Below are positions 54,805 to 64,000 of a DNA stretch of 64,000 bases, piece after piece. The translations under genes and the position numbers were made by a program. Each line of letters opens with the position of its first letter. Position 1 is the stretch's first letter. This stretch comes from Undibacterium sp. (lineage in GTDB: Bacteria; Pseudomonadota; Gammaproteobacteria; Burkholderiales; Burkholderiaceae_D). The stretch is from assembly GCA_025352365.1 (NCBI GenBank), contig JANXTO010000099.1, positions 34,674 to 98,673 of the forward strand, written 5' to 3'. Under the pieces are notes generated by a model. The model made no database searches. It saw only the letters and a program-made list of their open reading frames with translations, and was not told the origin of the DNA.

Positions 54805-55185
54805 CTATGCTTTAGCAGCGACGACCTTGCGAGCAGGCAATTTCTCTTTAATACGAGCAGATTTACCTGAACGTTCACGCAAGTAGTACAACTTAGCGCG
54901 GCGTACGTCACCACGACGTTTAACTTCGATCGAAGCGATCAGCGGAGAATACAATTGGAATGTACGCTCAACGCCTTCACCGGATGAAATCTTACGAACG
55001 ATGAAGTTAGAATTCAAACCACGGTTACGACGAGAAATAACAACGCCTTCGTAAGCCTGAGCACGCTTGCGTGTGCCTTCAACTACGTTAACGCTGACAA
55101 CGACTGTGTCACCAGGTGCGAAGTCTGGAATACTTTTGCCGAGGCGCGCAATTTCTTCTGCCTCTAATTTTTGGATCAGATCCAT
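54805..55185 (-). CDS. rplS: 50S ribosomal protein L19
   Basis: A 126-residue ribosomal protein. It starts [37 protein letters not shown], with [30 protein letters not shown] and the C-terminal [23 protein letters not shown]; all are standard for L19. CCGGAG precedes the ATG. Last gene of the rpsP-rimM-trmD-rplS operon. A short Ala/Lys-rich C-terminal tail follows the conserved part. Confidence 0.98.
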   Translation of the reverse strand: MDLIQKLEAEEIARLGKSIPDFAPGDTVVVSVNVVEGTRKRAQAYEGVVISRRNRGLNSNFIVRKISSGEGVERTFQLYSPLIASIEVKRRGDVRRAKLYYLRERSGKSARIKEKLPARKVVAAKA

Positions 55186-55310
55186 TTTTTTACTCCGGAT
55201 ACCATCTTGCTGACGCTAAATACAACAATGCTCAGTAGAGGATGGGGTTTAACATGCAAGACTAAAAATTATCTAGCCTCACGCTTAGTACCAAATCTTA
55301 CGATTCGGCT

Positions 55311-56069
55311 TTACAACAAATTACTTAAAAATTTTTCATCAGCACGACTGAGCAAACCTGCTTCGCGTGCTTGCACTATCAAATCTGGTCGCTTAAGCTG
55401 GCTAGCTTCAAGAGATCTTTCACGTCGCCATTTTTCAATTTCAGCGTGATTCCCCCCCATCAAAACAGCCGGCACAACCGCATTTTCGAAGATTTCTGGC
55501 CTAGTGTAATGCGGACAATCGAGCAAACCATTAACAAAACTATCTTGCATCGCTGAGGCATCATCATGCAAAACACCTGGCAATTGCCTGATAACAGAAT
55601 CCATCAACGCCATAGCTGGAATTTCACCACCGGATAGAACAAAATTGCCAAGGCTAATTTCTTCATCCACATAGCTATCCAACAAACGTTGATCAACTGC
55701 CTCATAGCGACCACATAGCAATACAACGCCAGACAATTGCGACAAATCCATCGCTCGCTGGTGGGTTAGCGGATGTCCCTGTGGTGACAAATAAATCACT
55801 TTGGGAGCAATCGCATCCACATTTGTCAAATTGATCTGCCTTGCTTTAGCAGCTTCAATAGCTGCTTGCAACGGCTTAGCCAACATCACCATGCCGGGAC
55901 CACCGCCATATGGCCTGTCGTCCACAGTACGATGTTTGTCAGTCGTAAAATCACGTGGATTCCACAAAGACAAAGCACATCGACCTTGCTCAAATGCCCG
56001 CCGGGTAACACCAGACTGCGTGAGCGCAGTGAACATTTCAGGGAAAAGTGTAATGACATCAAATTGCAT
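55311..56069 (-). CDS. trmD: tRNA (guanine-N1)-methyltransferase
   Basis: Adds a methyl group to N1 of G37 in certain tRNAs, a reading-frame safeguard. 252 residues, SPOUT family: [82 protein letters not shown]. These form the trefoil-knot SAM site. Operon position between rimM and rplS is conserved. Confidence 0.98.
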   Translation of the reverse strand: MQFDVITLFPEMFTALTQSGVTRRAFEQGRCALSLWNPRDFTTDKHRTVDDRPYGGGPGMVMLAKPLQAAIEAAKARQINLTNVDAIAPKVIYLSPQGHPLTHQRAMDLSQLSGVVLLCGRYEAVDQRLLDSYVDEEISLGNFVLSGGEIPAMALMDSVIRQLPGVLHDDASAMQDSFVNGLLDCPHYTRPEIFENAVVPAVLMGGNHAEIEKWRRERSLEASQLKRPDLIVQAREAGLLSRADEKFLSNLL

Positions 56070-56110
56070 CTAAAATACCTTTCGATTCCATTAAGCGACT
56101 CCCATGCTCA

Positions 56111-56668
56111 CTAATAATCTGTACCCCAGTCAACCGTAATTTTGCCAGCCTTTTGATCCACTTTTTTAACAAAGTTCTCAACAAAAGGAATCAGGCGTTC
56201 ATGTTTAGGCAAATCAATCTCTGGAATGTCCGCAGCAGCCACACGCAAAATAGGGTGAGCTCCGTTATCCATCAAATCTCTGACTTGACCCAGATGTTCG
56301 CCCTGCAGATTGTGTACCGACAAACCAATCAAATCCAACCAATAGAATTCTCCCTCAGATAAAGCGGGAAAATGACTACGAGGAATTTTGACTGCGGAAC
56401 CTTTCAGCCCCTCCGCCGTATTTCTATCCACCACACCGACTAATTTTGCCACAACATCTTCACCATGAATTTTAACTTCCAGGCGATCAACATTATGCAA
56501 TTCTGGGTGTAGCGGGGAATTCTCTAACCACCAGGTTTTGGCAGTCATTAATGCATCTGCATCAGAAGAATAAGGACGTATCCTTACCCATCCGTGAATG
56601 CCATATGCTCCCGAGATGTAGCCAACTAAGACTAAATCATCAGGAGCACGTACTCCAACTGACGTCAT
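56111..56668 (-). CDS. rimM: 16S rRNA processing protein RimM
   Basis: Assists maturation of the 30S subunit head by binding S19. 185 residues with the N-terminal RimM domain (LVLVGYISGAYGIHGWVRIRPYS) and a C-terminal PRC-barrel (EFYWLDLIGLSVHNLQGEHLGQVRDLMDNGAHPILRV). It lies 17 bp after rpsP and 41 bp before trmD in the classical operon. Confidence 0.97.
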   Translation of the reverse strand: MTSVGVRAPDDLVLVGYISGAYGIHGWVRIRPYSSDADALMTAKTWWLENSPLHPELHNVDRLEVKIHGEDVVAKLVGVVDRNTAEGLKGSAVKIPRSHFPALSEGEFYWLDLIGLSVHNLQGEHLGQVRDLMDNGAHPILRVAAADIPEIDLPKHERLIPFVENFVKKVDQKAGKITVDWGTDY

Positions 56669-56685
56669 AGACAGAACAACAGCGA

Positions 56686-56937
56686 TTAAGCTGCTGCCTT
56701 GCCAGACTGAGCTACCAGACGAGCGACTGCTGGTGACAATTGTGCACCAACGCCTTGCCAGTAAGCCAAGCGATCTGCTGCAACACGAACTGTCTCAGCA
56801 TTGCCAGTTGCTACCGGATTGTAAAAACCGATACGTTCGATGAAACGGCCATCACGACGATTGCGTGAATCTGTTGCAACGATATTGTAAAAAGGGCGCT
56901 TTTTTGCGCCACCACGAGCTAAACGAATAACGACCAT
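56686..56937 (-). CDS. rpsP: 30S ribosomal protein S16
   Basis: 83 residues beginning [41 protein letters not shown], the S16 signature. First gene of the rpsP-rimM-trmD-rplS operon, which runs leftward. The promoter should lie in the 200 bp upstream to 57.1 kb. Confidence 0.98.
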   Translation of the reverse strand: MVVIRLARGGAKKRPFYNIVATDSRNRRDGRFIERIGFYNPVATGNAETVRVAADRLAYWQGVGAQLSPAVARLVAQSGKAAA

Positions 56938-57152
56938 AATATTTCCAAAAAATGTCTAAACGCGGAAAAAGCCGCAAATTATAGCGTGAACAGCCAAGAA
57001 ACAGCAAGCACTATCCCACTCTCAGTCGCAGCCAGGTAACATATTCACTGAATATAGCAAAATTACAAAGCATCCTGTAGCAGTAATATCAAAGCGAACA
57101 GCACGCTCTTGCTCTAGAATCACGCATTACTTTGCAGGAGCGCATCCACTCA

Positions 57153-57569
57153 ATGAAAACACCACACAAAAACAAAACTCTGAGCACTTTGCTGGCGGCA
57201 ACCCTGGGCAGTATCGGTGCGCATCGCTTTTACGTTTATGGCAAAAAAGATCTTTGGGGATGGCTACATTTCATCACTTTGCCTTTGTCGTGGTTATTAG
57301 GCCACTTCTACTTCGGGTCACCACTGTTAGTTACTGCTGCGCCTATCGTTCTTTCATTTCTGATTGCGATACTAGAGGCCTTGGTGATCGGCTTAATGCC
57401 AGATGAAAAATGGGATGCAAAACACAATACCCATTCGGGTCAAGTCAGTGACTCTAACTGGCCAATCGCATTGATCTTGGTGCTCACACTGGGCGTTGGG
57501 GCTTTTGCCTTGATCGCAACGATTGCACGTGCCTTTGATCTTCTGTATACAGGCGGATCATTCGGCTGA
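57153..57569 (+). CDS. TM2-domain membrane protein
   Basis: A 138-residue membrane protein from ATG 57153 (the track begins at a TTG seven codons earlier). The N-terminal TM2 domain (STLLAATLGSIGAHRFYVYGKKDLWGWLHFITLPLSWLLGH) contains the conserved GAHRFYVYGK motif; two more hydrophobic helices follow. The domain occurs in many small bacterial membrane proteins of unknown role. It stands alone, divergent from rpsP. Confidence 0.82.
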   Translation: MKTPHKNKTLSTLLAATLGSIGAHRFYVYGKKDLWGWLHFITLPLSWLLGHFYFGSPLLVTAAPIVLSFLIAILEALVIGLMPDEKWDAKHNTHSGQVSDSNWPIALILVLTLGVGAFALIATIARAFDLLYTGGSFG

Positions 57570-57591
57570 GCACGGCATGAAATCATCGGCG

Positions 57592-57686
57592 AAAATATAT
57601 ACTCCTGCCTTGTATATTTAGATCGTCCAGATATTTATTGGACAATTGGGTATATTTTAAATAAATAATTGGGAGTATATTAAATT
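57592..57686 (-). repeat. Palindromic interspersed element, copy F
   Basis: Left AATATATACTCCT, right GGGAGTATATTAAATT (57671-57686), identical over 16 bp to the right end of copy C, with inner GTCCAGATATTTATTGGAC. Reverse-complemented it aligns with the + copies. It lies between the converging TM2 gene and acyl-CoA dehydrogenase gene, in front of the terminator of the latter. Confidence 0.82.
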
Positions 57687-57718
57687 CATCCCTTCAACAT
57701 CATCAGAAAATACAAATA

Positions 57719-57740
57719 AAAAGCGGCCTAGGCCGCTTTT
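57719..57740 (-). terminator. Terminator of the acyl-CoA dehydrogenase gene
   Basis: AAAAGCGGCC / GGCCGCTTTT, a perfect 10-bp stem with a 2-nt TA loop, 33 bp beyond the stop codon of the leftward gene. Confidence 0.88.
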
Positions 57741-57772
57741 ATACTTCTTACTGCAATTAATTCTCGTCAGTA

Positions 57773-59563
57773 TTAAAACTGGTCTTCCGACATCGCTAAT
57801 ACACCAGCACTACCATCAACAATTGAACTCCGCAAACCTTGTGCCGCAGACAAAATATGATCTGCAAAAAAACGAGCAGTGGCTACTTTAGCTTTATAAA
57901 AACTGGCATCGCCGTCACCAGCTTGCAATTTTTGCTGAGCAATCAAAGCGGCGCGCGCCATTTGCCATCCACCCAATACAATACCTGCCAATTTGAGGTA
58001 AGGAACGCTACCTGCAAATACAGCTTTAATATCTGACTTAAAGTTGGCTGCAACATAGTTAACAACCTCTTCCATTGCATCAGCGCCTGCCAGCAATTGA
58101 CGCTGAATAGCGACCAGATCATCCGACTGCGCTAGCGCCAATTCTGCCGCGGTTTTACGCACTTGCACGATGATCCCTTTTGCTGTTGCACCGCCATCAC
58201 GGGCAGTTTTACGGCCAACCAAATCATTTGCCTGAATTGCGGTAGTGCCTTCATAAATCGTCAAAATCTGTGCATCACGATAATGTTGTGCGGCACCCGT
58301 TTCTTCAATAAAGCCCATACCGCCGTGCACTTGCACACCAGTTGATGTGACATTCAAGGACATCTCGGTAGACCAGCCCTTGACAATCGGCACCAGGTAT
58401 TCGTAGAAAGCGAGATTCGTCTTCCGCACTACCTCATCGGTGTGATGATGTGCCGCGTCACTTGCGGCAGCCGCCACATAAGCCAAAGCACGAGCGCCTT
58501 CCGTTTGCGCGCGCATCGACATCAACATGCGACGCACATCAGGATGGTGAATAATCGTGACAGGTGCGGCAGAGCCTGCCAGATCGCGCGACTGCACACG
58601 TTCTTTGGCGTAGCCAACGGCTTTTTGATAAGCGCGCTCAGCAATCGCAATACCTTGCATGCCAACGCCGAAACGTGCGGCATTCATCATGATGAACATG
58701 TATTCCAAGCCACGGTTTTCTTCACCAACCAGAGTACCGATGGCGCCGCCGTTATCGCCAAATTGCAACACCGCAGTCGGGCTGGCTTTGATCCCCAGTT
58801 TATGCTCTATGGAGACACAGTGCGCGTCATTACGTGCGCCCAAAGTACCATCAGCGTTGACCATAAATTTAGGCACAAGGAAAAGAGAAATTCCTTTAAC
58901 ACCTTCTGGTGCATCCGGTGTGCGCGCCAGTACCAGATGGACGATATTTTCTGCCATATCGTGTTCACCATAAGTGATATAAATCTTGGTACCAAAAATC
59001 TTGAACGTACCGTCGCCTTGCGGAACCGCTTTGGTACGAACCATCGCTAAGTCCGATCCGGCTTGCGGCTCGGTCAAGTTCATCGTGCCTGTCCATTTGC
59101 CAGCGATCAGATTCTCTAAATACAAGGCTTTTTGGGTATCGCTACCCGCAGTCAACAAGGCTTCAATCGCGCCATCGGTCAGTAGCGGGCACAGTGCGAA
59201 TGAGATGCTGGCGGAATTGAGCATTTCGATACATGGTGTAGCGACCAACTTAGGTAATCCTTGACCGCCAAATTCTGTTGGATGCTGCACGCCTTGCCAA
59301 CCCGCCTCACCAAATATTTTAAAAGCTTCTTTAAAGCCTTTGGTCGTAAAGACCTGACCTTCTTTCCAATAACTTGGCGCTTGATCACCTGCCCAGTTTA
59401 ATGGTGCGACCACTTCACCGGTAAACTTGGCGTTCTCTTCCAGCACAGCCTCTACCGTTTCTGGCGTCGCATCTTCACAACCTGGCAAAGCATTGACTTC
59501 AGCTAAACCGGCCAATTCGTTCATCACAAACAGCATATCTTTCAGGGGCGCAACGTAGCTCAT
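57773..59563 (-). CDS. Acyl-CoA dehydrogenase with C-terminal domain (fatty-acid oxidation)
   Basis: FAD enzyme of 596 residues from ATG 59563 (GGAG 5 bp upstream); the track's TTG adds seven codons. Motifs: MNLTEPQAGSDLAMVRTKA, ITYGEHDMAENIVHLVLAR, GHGG-type end QVHGGMGFIEETGAAQHYRDAQILTIYEGTTAIQANDL, with the catalytic-base region, then a C-terminal extension typical of the about 600-residue group. Electrons pass to ETF; the etfA-etfB genes lie directly upstream on the same strand, which makes the three genes a functional unit. Confidence 0.95.
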   Translation of the reverse strand: MSYVAPLKDMLFVMNELAGLAEVNALPGCEDATPETVEAVLEENAKFTGEVVAPLNWAGDQAPSYWKEGQVFTTKGFKEAFKIFGEAGWQGVQHPTEFGGQGLPKLVATPCIEMLNSASISFALCPLLTDGAIEALLTAGSDTQKALYLENLIAGKWTGTMNLTEPQAGSDLAMVRTKAVPQGDGTFKIFGTKIYITYGEHDMAENIVHLVLARTPDAPEGVKGISLFLVPKFMVNADGTLGARNDAHCVSIEHKLGIKASPTAVLQFGDNGGAIGTLVGEENRGLEYMFIMMNAARFGVGMQGIAIAERAYQKAVGYAKERVQSRDLAGSAAPVTIIHHPDVRRMLMSMRAQTEGARALAYVAAAASDAAHHHTDEVVRKTNLAFYEYLVPIVKGWSTEMSLNVTSTGVQVHGGMGFIEETGAAQHYRDAQILTIYEGTTAIQANDLVGRKTARDGGATAKGIIVQVRKTAAELALAQSDDLVAIQRQLLAGADAMEEVVNYVAANFKSDIKAVFAGSVPYLKLAGIVLGGWQMARAALIAQQKLQAGDGDASFYKAKVATARFFADHILSAAQGLRSSIVDGSAGVLAMSEDQF

Positions 59564-59746
59564 ATTCACTCCAAATTTACTCAAAATTCAGTTAAAAAAA
59601 GGACAGAATAGTCAGGATGATCACAAGCCTGCTTACCCTGCCCTATTTTTATTGAAAGATTGAATGTGACGACTCTATGCCCGCCACATTCATATCGATT
59701 TAATTGGTCTGCTGACTTTTACTTCTATCTCAACTAACGCTGCCAA

Positions 59747-60676
59747 TTAGCCCAATTCAGCAACCAACTGCGGAACGATGTCAAACAAATCACCAACGAT
59801 GCCATAGTCAGCGACTGAAAAAATCGGTGCTTCTGGATCTTTGTTAATGGCAACGATGACTTTTGAATCTTTCATACCAGCCAAATGTTGAATCGCGCCA
59901 GAAATACCAACCGCGATGTACAGCTGTGGCGCTACAATTTTTCCAGTCTGACCAACTTGCCAATCATTTGGCACGTAACCAGCATCAACTGCCGCACGGG
60001 ACGCACCCATTGCTGCGCCAAGCTTGTCTGCCAACGGCTCAAGCACCTTAAATGCATCAGCAGAACCCATACCACGACCACCGGATACGATGATTTTAGC
60101 GGCGGTTAATTCAGGGCGATCTGACTTTGCCAGTTCACGTGCCACGAAAGCCGACTTACCAGAATCGGCCACCGCCGCAATCGTTTCTACCGCCGCAGAA
60201 CCACCAGTAGCGGCAGCATCAAAACCGGTACTGCGCACAGTGATCACTTTAATCGCGTCGGTCGATTGCACTGTAGCTATCGCGTTACCAGCGTAGATTG
60301 GACGCTCAAAAGTATCAGGAGAATCGACTTTAGTAATTTCAGAGATTTGCGACACGTCCAACTTAGCTGCGACACGTGGCAAGATATTTTTACCGTAAGC
60401 AGTCGCTGGCGCCAGGATATGACTGTAAGCGGAGGCAATTGCCAGCGCTTGCTCTGCAACATTCTCAGCCAAACCATCGGCAAAATGCGATGCATCTGCA
60501 TGCAATACTTTACTCACGCCAGCAATTTGTGCTGCGCCTTGTGCGGCTGCCGTAGCGTTGAAGCCAGCAACGAGTACATGAACTTCACCACCGCATTGAA
60601 TCGCAGCAGTAATCGTATTTAAAGTGCTGCCTTTGAGGCTAGCGTTGTCGTGTTCAGCGATGACGAGTGTAGTCAT
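59747..60676 (-). CDS. etfA: Electron transfer flavoprotein alpha subunit
   Basis: 309 residues from ATG 60676 (the track's GTG adds four). The C-terminal FAD domain has [71 protein letters not shown], and [24 protein letters not shown] at the end. Carries FAD with EtfB and accepts electrons from acyl-CoA dehydrogenases. It lies downstream of etfB and upstream of the acyl-CoA dehydrogenase. Confidence 0.97.
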   Translation of the reverse strand: MTTLVIAEHDNASLKGSTLNTITAAIQCGGEVHVLVAGFNATAAAQGAAQIAGVSKVLHADASHFADGLAENVAEQALAIASAYSHILAPATAYGKNILPRVAAKLDVSQISEITKVDSPDTFERPIYAGNAIATVQSTDAIKVITVRSTGFDAAATGGSAAVETIAAVADSGKSAFVARELAKSDRPELTAAKIIVSGGRGMGSADAFKVLEPLADKLGAAMGASRAAVDAGYVPNDWQVGQTGKIVAPQLYIAVGISGAIQHLAGMKDSKVIVAINKDPEAPIFSVADYGIVGDLFDIVPQLVAELG

Positions 60677-60787
60677 GATGTTTTCCACATTGATTGAGGC
60701 GACATATTCGTCTACCCCAAAGATTATTCTTAAAGATAAAAAGCTTGAGTCGAGCTTAACTCCAGCTTAACCTTGCTTGACACCGAA

Positions 60788-61540
60788 TTAGCCCAGTACC
60801 TTGGCTTCGTTCTTCAGCTTGGCGACCAGTGTTGCGACGTCAGGTACCTTGATGCCGGCAGAGCGTTTAGCTGGCTCAACGACTTTGAGTGTTTTAACGC
60901 GCGAGGCAACGTCCACGCCTAAATCAGCAGGCTTCACATTATCCAGTTGTTTTTTCTTCGCCTTCATAATATTGGGCAAAGTCACATAACGTGGCTCATT
61001 GAGCCGCAAGTCAGTAGTGATGACCGCTGGCAAAGTCAGAGACAAAGTTTCCAGACCGCCGTCAACTTCACGCGTGACAGTTGCTTTACCATCTGCAATA
61101 GTAACTTTGGAGGCAAACGTTGCTTGTGGCCAGCCCAGCAAAGCCGCCAACATTTGACCGGTTTGATTGCAATCATCGTCAATCGCTTGCTTGCCGAGAA
61201 TGATCAATTGCGGTTGTTCTTTGTCAGCCAAAGCTTTGAGCAGTTTAGCTACGGCCAAAGGCTGCAACTCTGCGTCACTTTCAACTAAAATACCGCGATC
61301 AGCACCGATTGCCATTGCTGTACGCAATGTTTCCTGGCATTGCGCTACGCCGCAAGATACCGCGATCACTTCGGTAACGACACCAGCTTCTTTCAAACGC
61401 ATGGCTTCTTCTACCGCGATTTCATCGAAAGGATTCATCGACATTTTGACATTGGCGATATCCACGCCGCTGCCATCGGATTTGACGCGTACTTTGACGT
61501 TGTAGTCGACGACACGCTTGACTGGTACCAGGACTTTCAT
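60788..61540 (-). CDS. etfB: Electron transfer flavoprotein beta subunit
   Basis: 250 residues beginning [19 protein letters not shown]. The family signature [26 protein letters not shown], the AMP-site motif [25 protein letters not shown] and [42 protein letters not shown] are present. It dimerises with EtfA. First gene of the leftward etfB-etfA-acyl-CoA dehydrogenase group. Confidence 0.97.
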   Translation of the reverse strand: MKVLVPVKRVVDYNVKVRVKSDGSGVDIANVKMSMNPFDEIAVEEAMRLKEAGVVTEVIAVSCGVAQCQETLRTAMAIGADRGILVESDAELQPLAVAKLLKALADKEQPQLIILGKQAIDDDCNQTGQMLAALLGWPQATFASKVTIADGKATVTREVDGGLETLSLTLPAVITTDLRLNEPRYVTLPNIMKAKKKQLDNVKPADLGVDVASRVKTLKVVEPAKRSAGIKVPDVATLVAKLKNEAKVLG

Positions 61541-61846
61541 AGTTCTGCCTTTGTTGAGATTAAGCTAATTTTTGAACGATAGATGATGATACGTGCTAAC
61601 AATAATGTTGTTGATCTGTATTGTGTACATTTGCTGCAGCAAGTCTTACAAATTGAAGTGAATTTGACGTCAGCGTTGACGTCGCTATTACGTCTCGGTT
61701 ATTGCTGTTAATTAAAGCCATCAATTATAAGACCAAATACTCAGAGAGCGCTTAATTTAGCACGATCGTTCTTTTCAAACTACTTTAGCAGTAGAGCGAC
61801 ATATCTAAAATAGATTCAGGATAGAACAACGGGTCAGACAAAATAA
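61541..61846. other. Gap upstream of etfB
   Basis: About 305 bp without coding signal, which should contain the etfB promoter. No clear box could be picked out. Confidence 0.45.
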
Positions 61847-61874
61847 AAAAGCCCGCACCAGAGTGCAGGCTTTT
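61847..61874 (-). terminator. Terminator of the TusA-like gene
   Basis: AAAAGCCCGCAC (61847-61858) / GTGCAGGCTTTT (61863-61874), one mismatch, short loop, followed leftward by a U-run. Ends the TusA-like gene upstream of etfB. Confidence 0.82.
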
Positions 61875-61927
61875 AAAAATGAATTCTTTTTCTGAATATT
61901 AATACAGAAATATTACTTTATTTACAA

Positions 61928-62155
61928 TTATTTGCGTTTAATAAAATATTCATATTCCACACCACCTTCTAGGTGCGATAACAGCTCGTTGCCAGTTTGC
62001 TTGGAAAAAGCTTTGAAATCACGTACAGAGCCAGGATCTGTTGCTAGTACATGAAGAACCTCGCCAGTGATCATATCGGCCAAGGCTTTTTTAGTTTTTA
62101 AAATTGGAAGCGGACAATTCAGCCCACGCGCGTCCAGTTCTTTATTAAATTGCAT
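61928..62155 (-). CDS. TusA-family sulfurtransferase-like protein
   Basis: 75 residues from ATG 62155 (the track TTG adds nine). Contains the TusA signature ELDARGLNCPLPILKTKKAL with Cys14 of NCPLP, the persulfide-carrying cysteine, and ATDPGSVRDFKAFSKQTGNELL. It probably relays sulfur to acceptors such as tRNA-thiolation or molybdenum-cofactor enzymes; the acceptor is unknown. It is monocistronic. Confidence 0.93.
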   Translation of the reverse strand: MQFNKELDARGLNCPLPILKTKKALADMITGEVLHVLATDPGSVRDFKAFSKQTGNELLSHLEGGVEYEYFIKRK

Positions 62156-62331
62156 GATTTTTCCAGTAGCGGGAATAAACAAATTTGAACAACATCTGAA
62201 GTCTATAACTTTGCATCAATTCTACCGGAAAATTAATCAAGATGGTGCAACGCAGCAACGGAACCCGATATTCCACATACTTTGACAATCGTTTGCACAA
62301 TTTTAGTGAATATGTGTTGCGGATTGATCAC

Positions 62332-62850
62332 TCAAGCACTGCCCCAATCGGCAAAAACAGGTTCTAGTCCTTTAGATCGCATCCAATCAGCCATCGCGTA
62401 ACCAGTGCCAGCATGCCAGGGACGTAATTTCTCGGGCGGCACTAGGCGATATTCCAGTAGTTCTGGAGATAAACGAATCTCGCCAGATGCTTTGACGTGA
62501 TAAGCAATGATCACTTCGTTTTTTCGGATGAATTCATATACGCCAATCAAATGGATCTGATCGGCATCAAGATTAGTTTCCTCTTTCAGCTCTCTGGCGA
62601 TGCCCTGCTCTGGGGTTTCGCCGCGCTCCATAAAACCCGTGATTAGGGCAAAGGTTTTTTCAGGCCATGCCGCGTTGCGTGCCAATAAAATGTGTCCTTC
62701 AACCTCAACTAAAGCGGCTAGTACCGGCAGAGGATTATCCCAATGCGTCCAATGTCCTTCAGGGCAAGCCAGACGAACTTTGCCTGCTTCGTGCTCATCG
62801 GCACGATGCTCAAGCGATTGGGCACACATCGGACAGAATTTAATTTCCAT
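62332..62850 (-). CDS. NUDIX hydrolase with N-terminal zinc-ribbon-like motif
   Basis: 172 residues. The NUDIX box GFMERGETPEQGIARELKEETNLDAD (about residues 72-97) is complete. The N-terminus MEIKFCPMCAQSLE and LACPEGHWTHWDNPLPVLAALVEV resembles the zinc-ribbon NUDIX subgroup, with CPMC and a later Cys/His. Substrate might be NADH or another nucleoside diphosphate compound; not determinable. It lies 7 bp after the GNAT gene. Confidence 0.87.
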   Translation of the reverse strand: MEIKFCPMCAQSLEHRADEHEAGKVRLACPEGHWTHWDNPLPVLAALVEVEGHILLARNAAWPEKTFALITGFMERGETPEQGIARELKEETNLDADQIHLIGVYEFIRKNEVIIAYHVKASGEIRLSPELLEYRLVPPEKLRPWHAGTGYAMADWMRSKGLEPVFADWGSA

Positions 62851-62857
62851 CAGAAAC

Positions 62858-63376
62858 CTAACGTGACATTAGTGGAACTTGTGGCTGTTTAGGATGAAAA
62901 CGCGCCATAGAATAAGTATCGATGAAAACACCATTGCGTAAAGAATGCGCGCGATGGGTTCCCTCAATCTCAAAACCAAATTTGTTATACAAGTGAATTG
63001 CCGCGGCATTATCGGCGTAGACAAACAGCTCAAGACGCAACAAATTAAGCCAGTTATCGGCCAGATTCATCAACTCCACCATTAATGCCGTACCAACGCC
63101 GCGGCCGCTAAAAGAGTCCGCCACGCCCATTCCCAAAGAGGCTACATGGCGTCGCCTGACCGCATTCTCTACATGCAAACCCGCCGTACCAACGATCACA
63201 CCGTCATACATTGCAATAAGCAAAGTGTCATTCTGATTAACTTGCTTTAACCGCTCTTGCCACATCTCAACAGTAGGGTGTGGCAATTGCAAGGTATTAG
63301 AGTACGCATTGGTACTCGCATATACCCGCTGTATCTGAGCGGCATCAGTGAATTCAGCACGGCGAATAAATATCAT
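62858..63376 (-). CDS. GNAT-family N-acetyltransferase (YhhY-like)
   Basis: 172 residues of the GNAT fold. It starts [43 protein letters not shown] and carries the acetyl-CoA motif [56 protein letters not shown], as in YhhY. The start codon overlaps the alaS stop by four bases (ATGA), so it is co-translated after alaS. Probably acetylates an amino acid or small amine. Confidence 0.9.
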   Translation of the reverse strand: MIFIRRAEFTDAAQIQRVYASTNAYSNTLQLPHPTVEMWQERLKQVNQNDTLLIAMYDGVIVGTAGLHVENAVRRRHVASLGMGVADSFSGRGVGTALMVELMNLADNWLNLLRLELFVYADNAAAIHLYNKFGFEIEGTHRAHSLRNGVFIDTYSMARFHPKQPQVPLMSR

Positions 63377-64000
63377 AGGCGCTCTTTAATCCAGTTAGGT
63401 ACATCTGCCAGGGCTTTAGGCAAACCAGATGGATCCGTACCACCCGCCTGGGCAATATCAGGACGGCCGCCACCTTTGCCACCAACCTGCTGAGCTACAA
63501 AGTTCACCAGATCGCCAGCCTTTATTTTTGAAGTTGCATCGTCAGTCACACCTGCGACCAAACTGACTTTACCGTCATTGACTGCGGCCAATACGATGGC
63601 GGCTGTTTTCAATTTATCTTTAAGCTTAATCATAGTTTCGCGCAATGCGGTTGCGTCTGCGCCTTCCATCATTGCTGCCAATACTTTGACACCGTTGATA
63701 TCTACCGCCTGATCCGCTAAGGCCTCACCTTGATTTGCCGCTACTTTAGACTTCAGAGTTGCCAGTTCTTTTTCTAAAGACTTTACCTGATCTTGCCATT
63801 GCGCTATGCGCTGGGTTAATTTTTCTGGCTGAGTTTTTAGAGCGGCTGCGATCTCATTCACACGCTGATTCAAGGTTTGTACCAATTCAAGTGCGACCTC
63901 ACCAGTTACTGCCTCAACACGGCGGATTCCTGCGGCAACACCACCTTCTGACACGATTTTAAACAGACCAATATCGCCAGTCCGTGACACGTGCGTGCCG
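63373..64000 (-). CDS. alaS: Alanyl-tRNA synthetase, C-terminal part
   Basis: Only the last 209 codons are in the window; the gene continues beyond the right edge, so the track's start at 63990 is an artefact. The visible part covers the end of the editing domain ([33 protein letters not shown]), a coiled coil and the C-Ala domain ([21 protein letters not shown]). Charges tRNA-Ala and clears mis-acylated Ser/Gly. The stop is shared with the GNAT start. Confidence 0.96.
   Translation of the reverse strand, partial: GTHVSRTGDIGLFKIVSEGGVAAGIRRVEAVTGEVALELVQTLNQRVNEIAAALKTQPEKLTQRIAQWQDQVKSLEKELATLKSKVAANQGEALADQAVDINGVKVLAAMMEGADATALRETMIKLKDKLKTAAIVLAAVNDGKVSLVAGVTDDATSKIKAGDLVNFVAQQVGGKGGGRPDIAQAGGTDPSGLPKALADVPNWIKERL

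Noticed and set aside
58442-59050. 202-codon ORF antisense to the acyl-CoA dehydrogenase gene
   Set aside because: Cys/His/Arg-rich shadow of a strongly coding gene, with no start signal.

Overview
The window looks like a stretch of a betaproteobacterial chromosome, most likely Burkholderiales and Oxalobacteraceae-like (an Undibacterium-type organism is my best guess, by inference only). The reasons are the gene orders exbB-exbD-lpxK-trm112-kdsB-adk, xseA near sodB, rpsP-rimM-trmD-rplS with CobD/CbiB-like and NUDIX genes downstream, small DUF3579 and DUF3455 genes, and moderate GC with AT-rich intergenic DNA. No rRNA, tRNA, CRISPR array, prophage or intact insertion sequence was recognised.

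Layout. 1-5 kb: the start of hppA, then a leftward envelope and housekeeping block (exbB, exbD, lpxK, trm112-like, kdsB, adk). 5.2-5.9 kb: a gene-free array of five degenerate repeat units, each with a perfect DnaA box TGTGGATAA. 6-14 kb: xseA, a DUF3455 lipoprotein, sodB, a diguanylate-cyclase-like protein whose signature motif reads GGGEF, an EamA exporter and an AmpG-like transporter. 14-27 kb: a leftward N-acetylglucosamine/chitooligosaccharide regulon (TonB-dependent receptor; nagK, nagQ, nagA, nagB-II, ABC binding protein, two permeases, GH3 hexosaminidase; then an ABC ATPase). The receptor would bring sugar across the outer membrane and the ABC system across the inner membrane. GH3 would split oligomers, NagK would phosphorylate GlcNAc, and NagA and NagB-II would take it to fructose-6-phosphate. 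The nagK and receptor promoters share a 31-bp box.

28-34 kb: a cupin/JmjC-like protein, argP-argO, tetR-MATE and pirin. 34.9-36.3 kb: a small island that looks like integron gene cassettes, with two or three attC-like sites and small membrane-protein genes but no integrase. 36.6-45 kb: a DUF1275 protein, prfC, a STAS-like protein, an acyltransferase gene frameshifted at an A8 run, an S1/P1 nuclease, sppA and a free-methionine-sulfoxide reductase. 45-52 kb: a LysR-flanked leftward lipid or acyl-CoA catabolic cluster (phosphatase, SDR, acyl-CoA dehydrogenase, SDR, acyl-CoA ligase). 52-64 kb: DUF3579, CobD/CbiB-like, NUDIX, the rplS operon, a TM2 protein, acyl-CoA dehydrogenase plus etfA/etfB, a TusA-like protein, a second NUDIX, a GNAT and the 3' end of alaS.

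The main unexplained structures are the DnaA-box repeat array; a family of about 85-95 bp palindromic elements (six copies, ends AATATACTCCC / GGGAGTATATT) scattered between genes, one of which supplies the ribosome-binding site of a transporter gene; the cassette island; and the shared promoter box with a structured 5' leader ahead of the TonB-dependent receptor.
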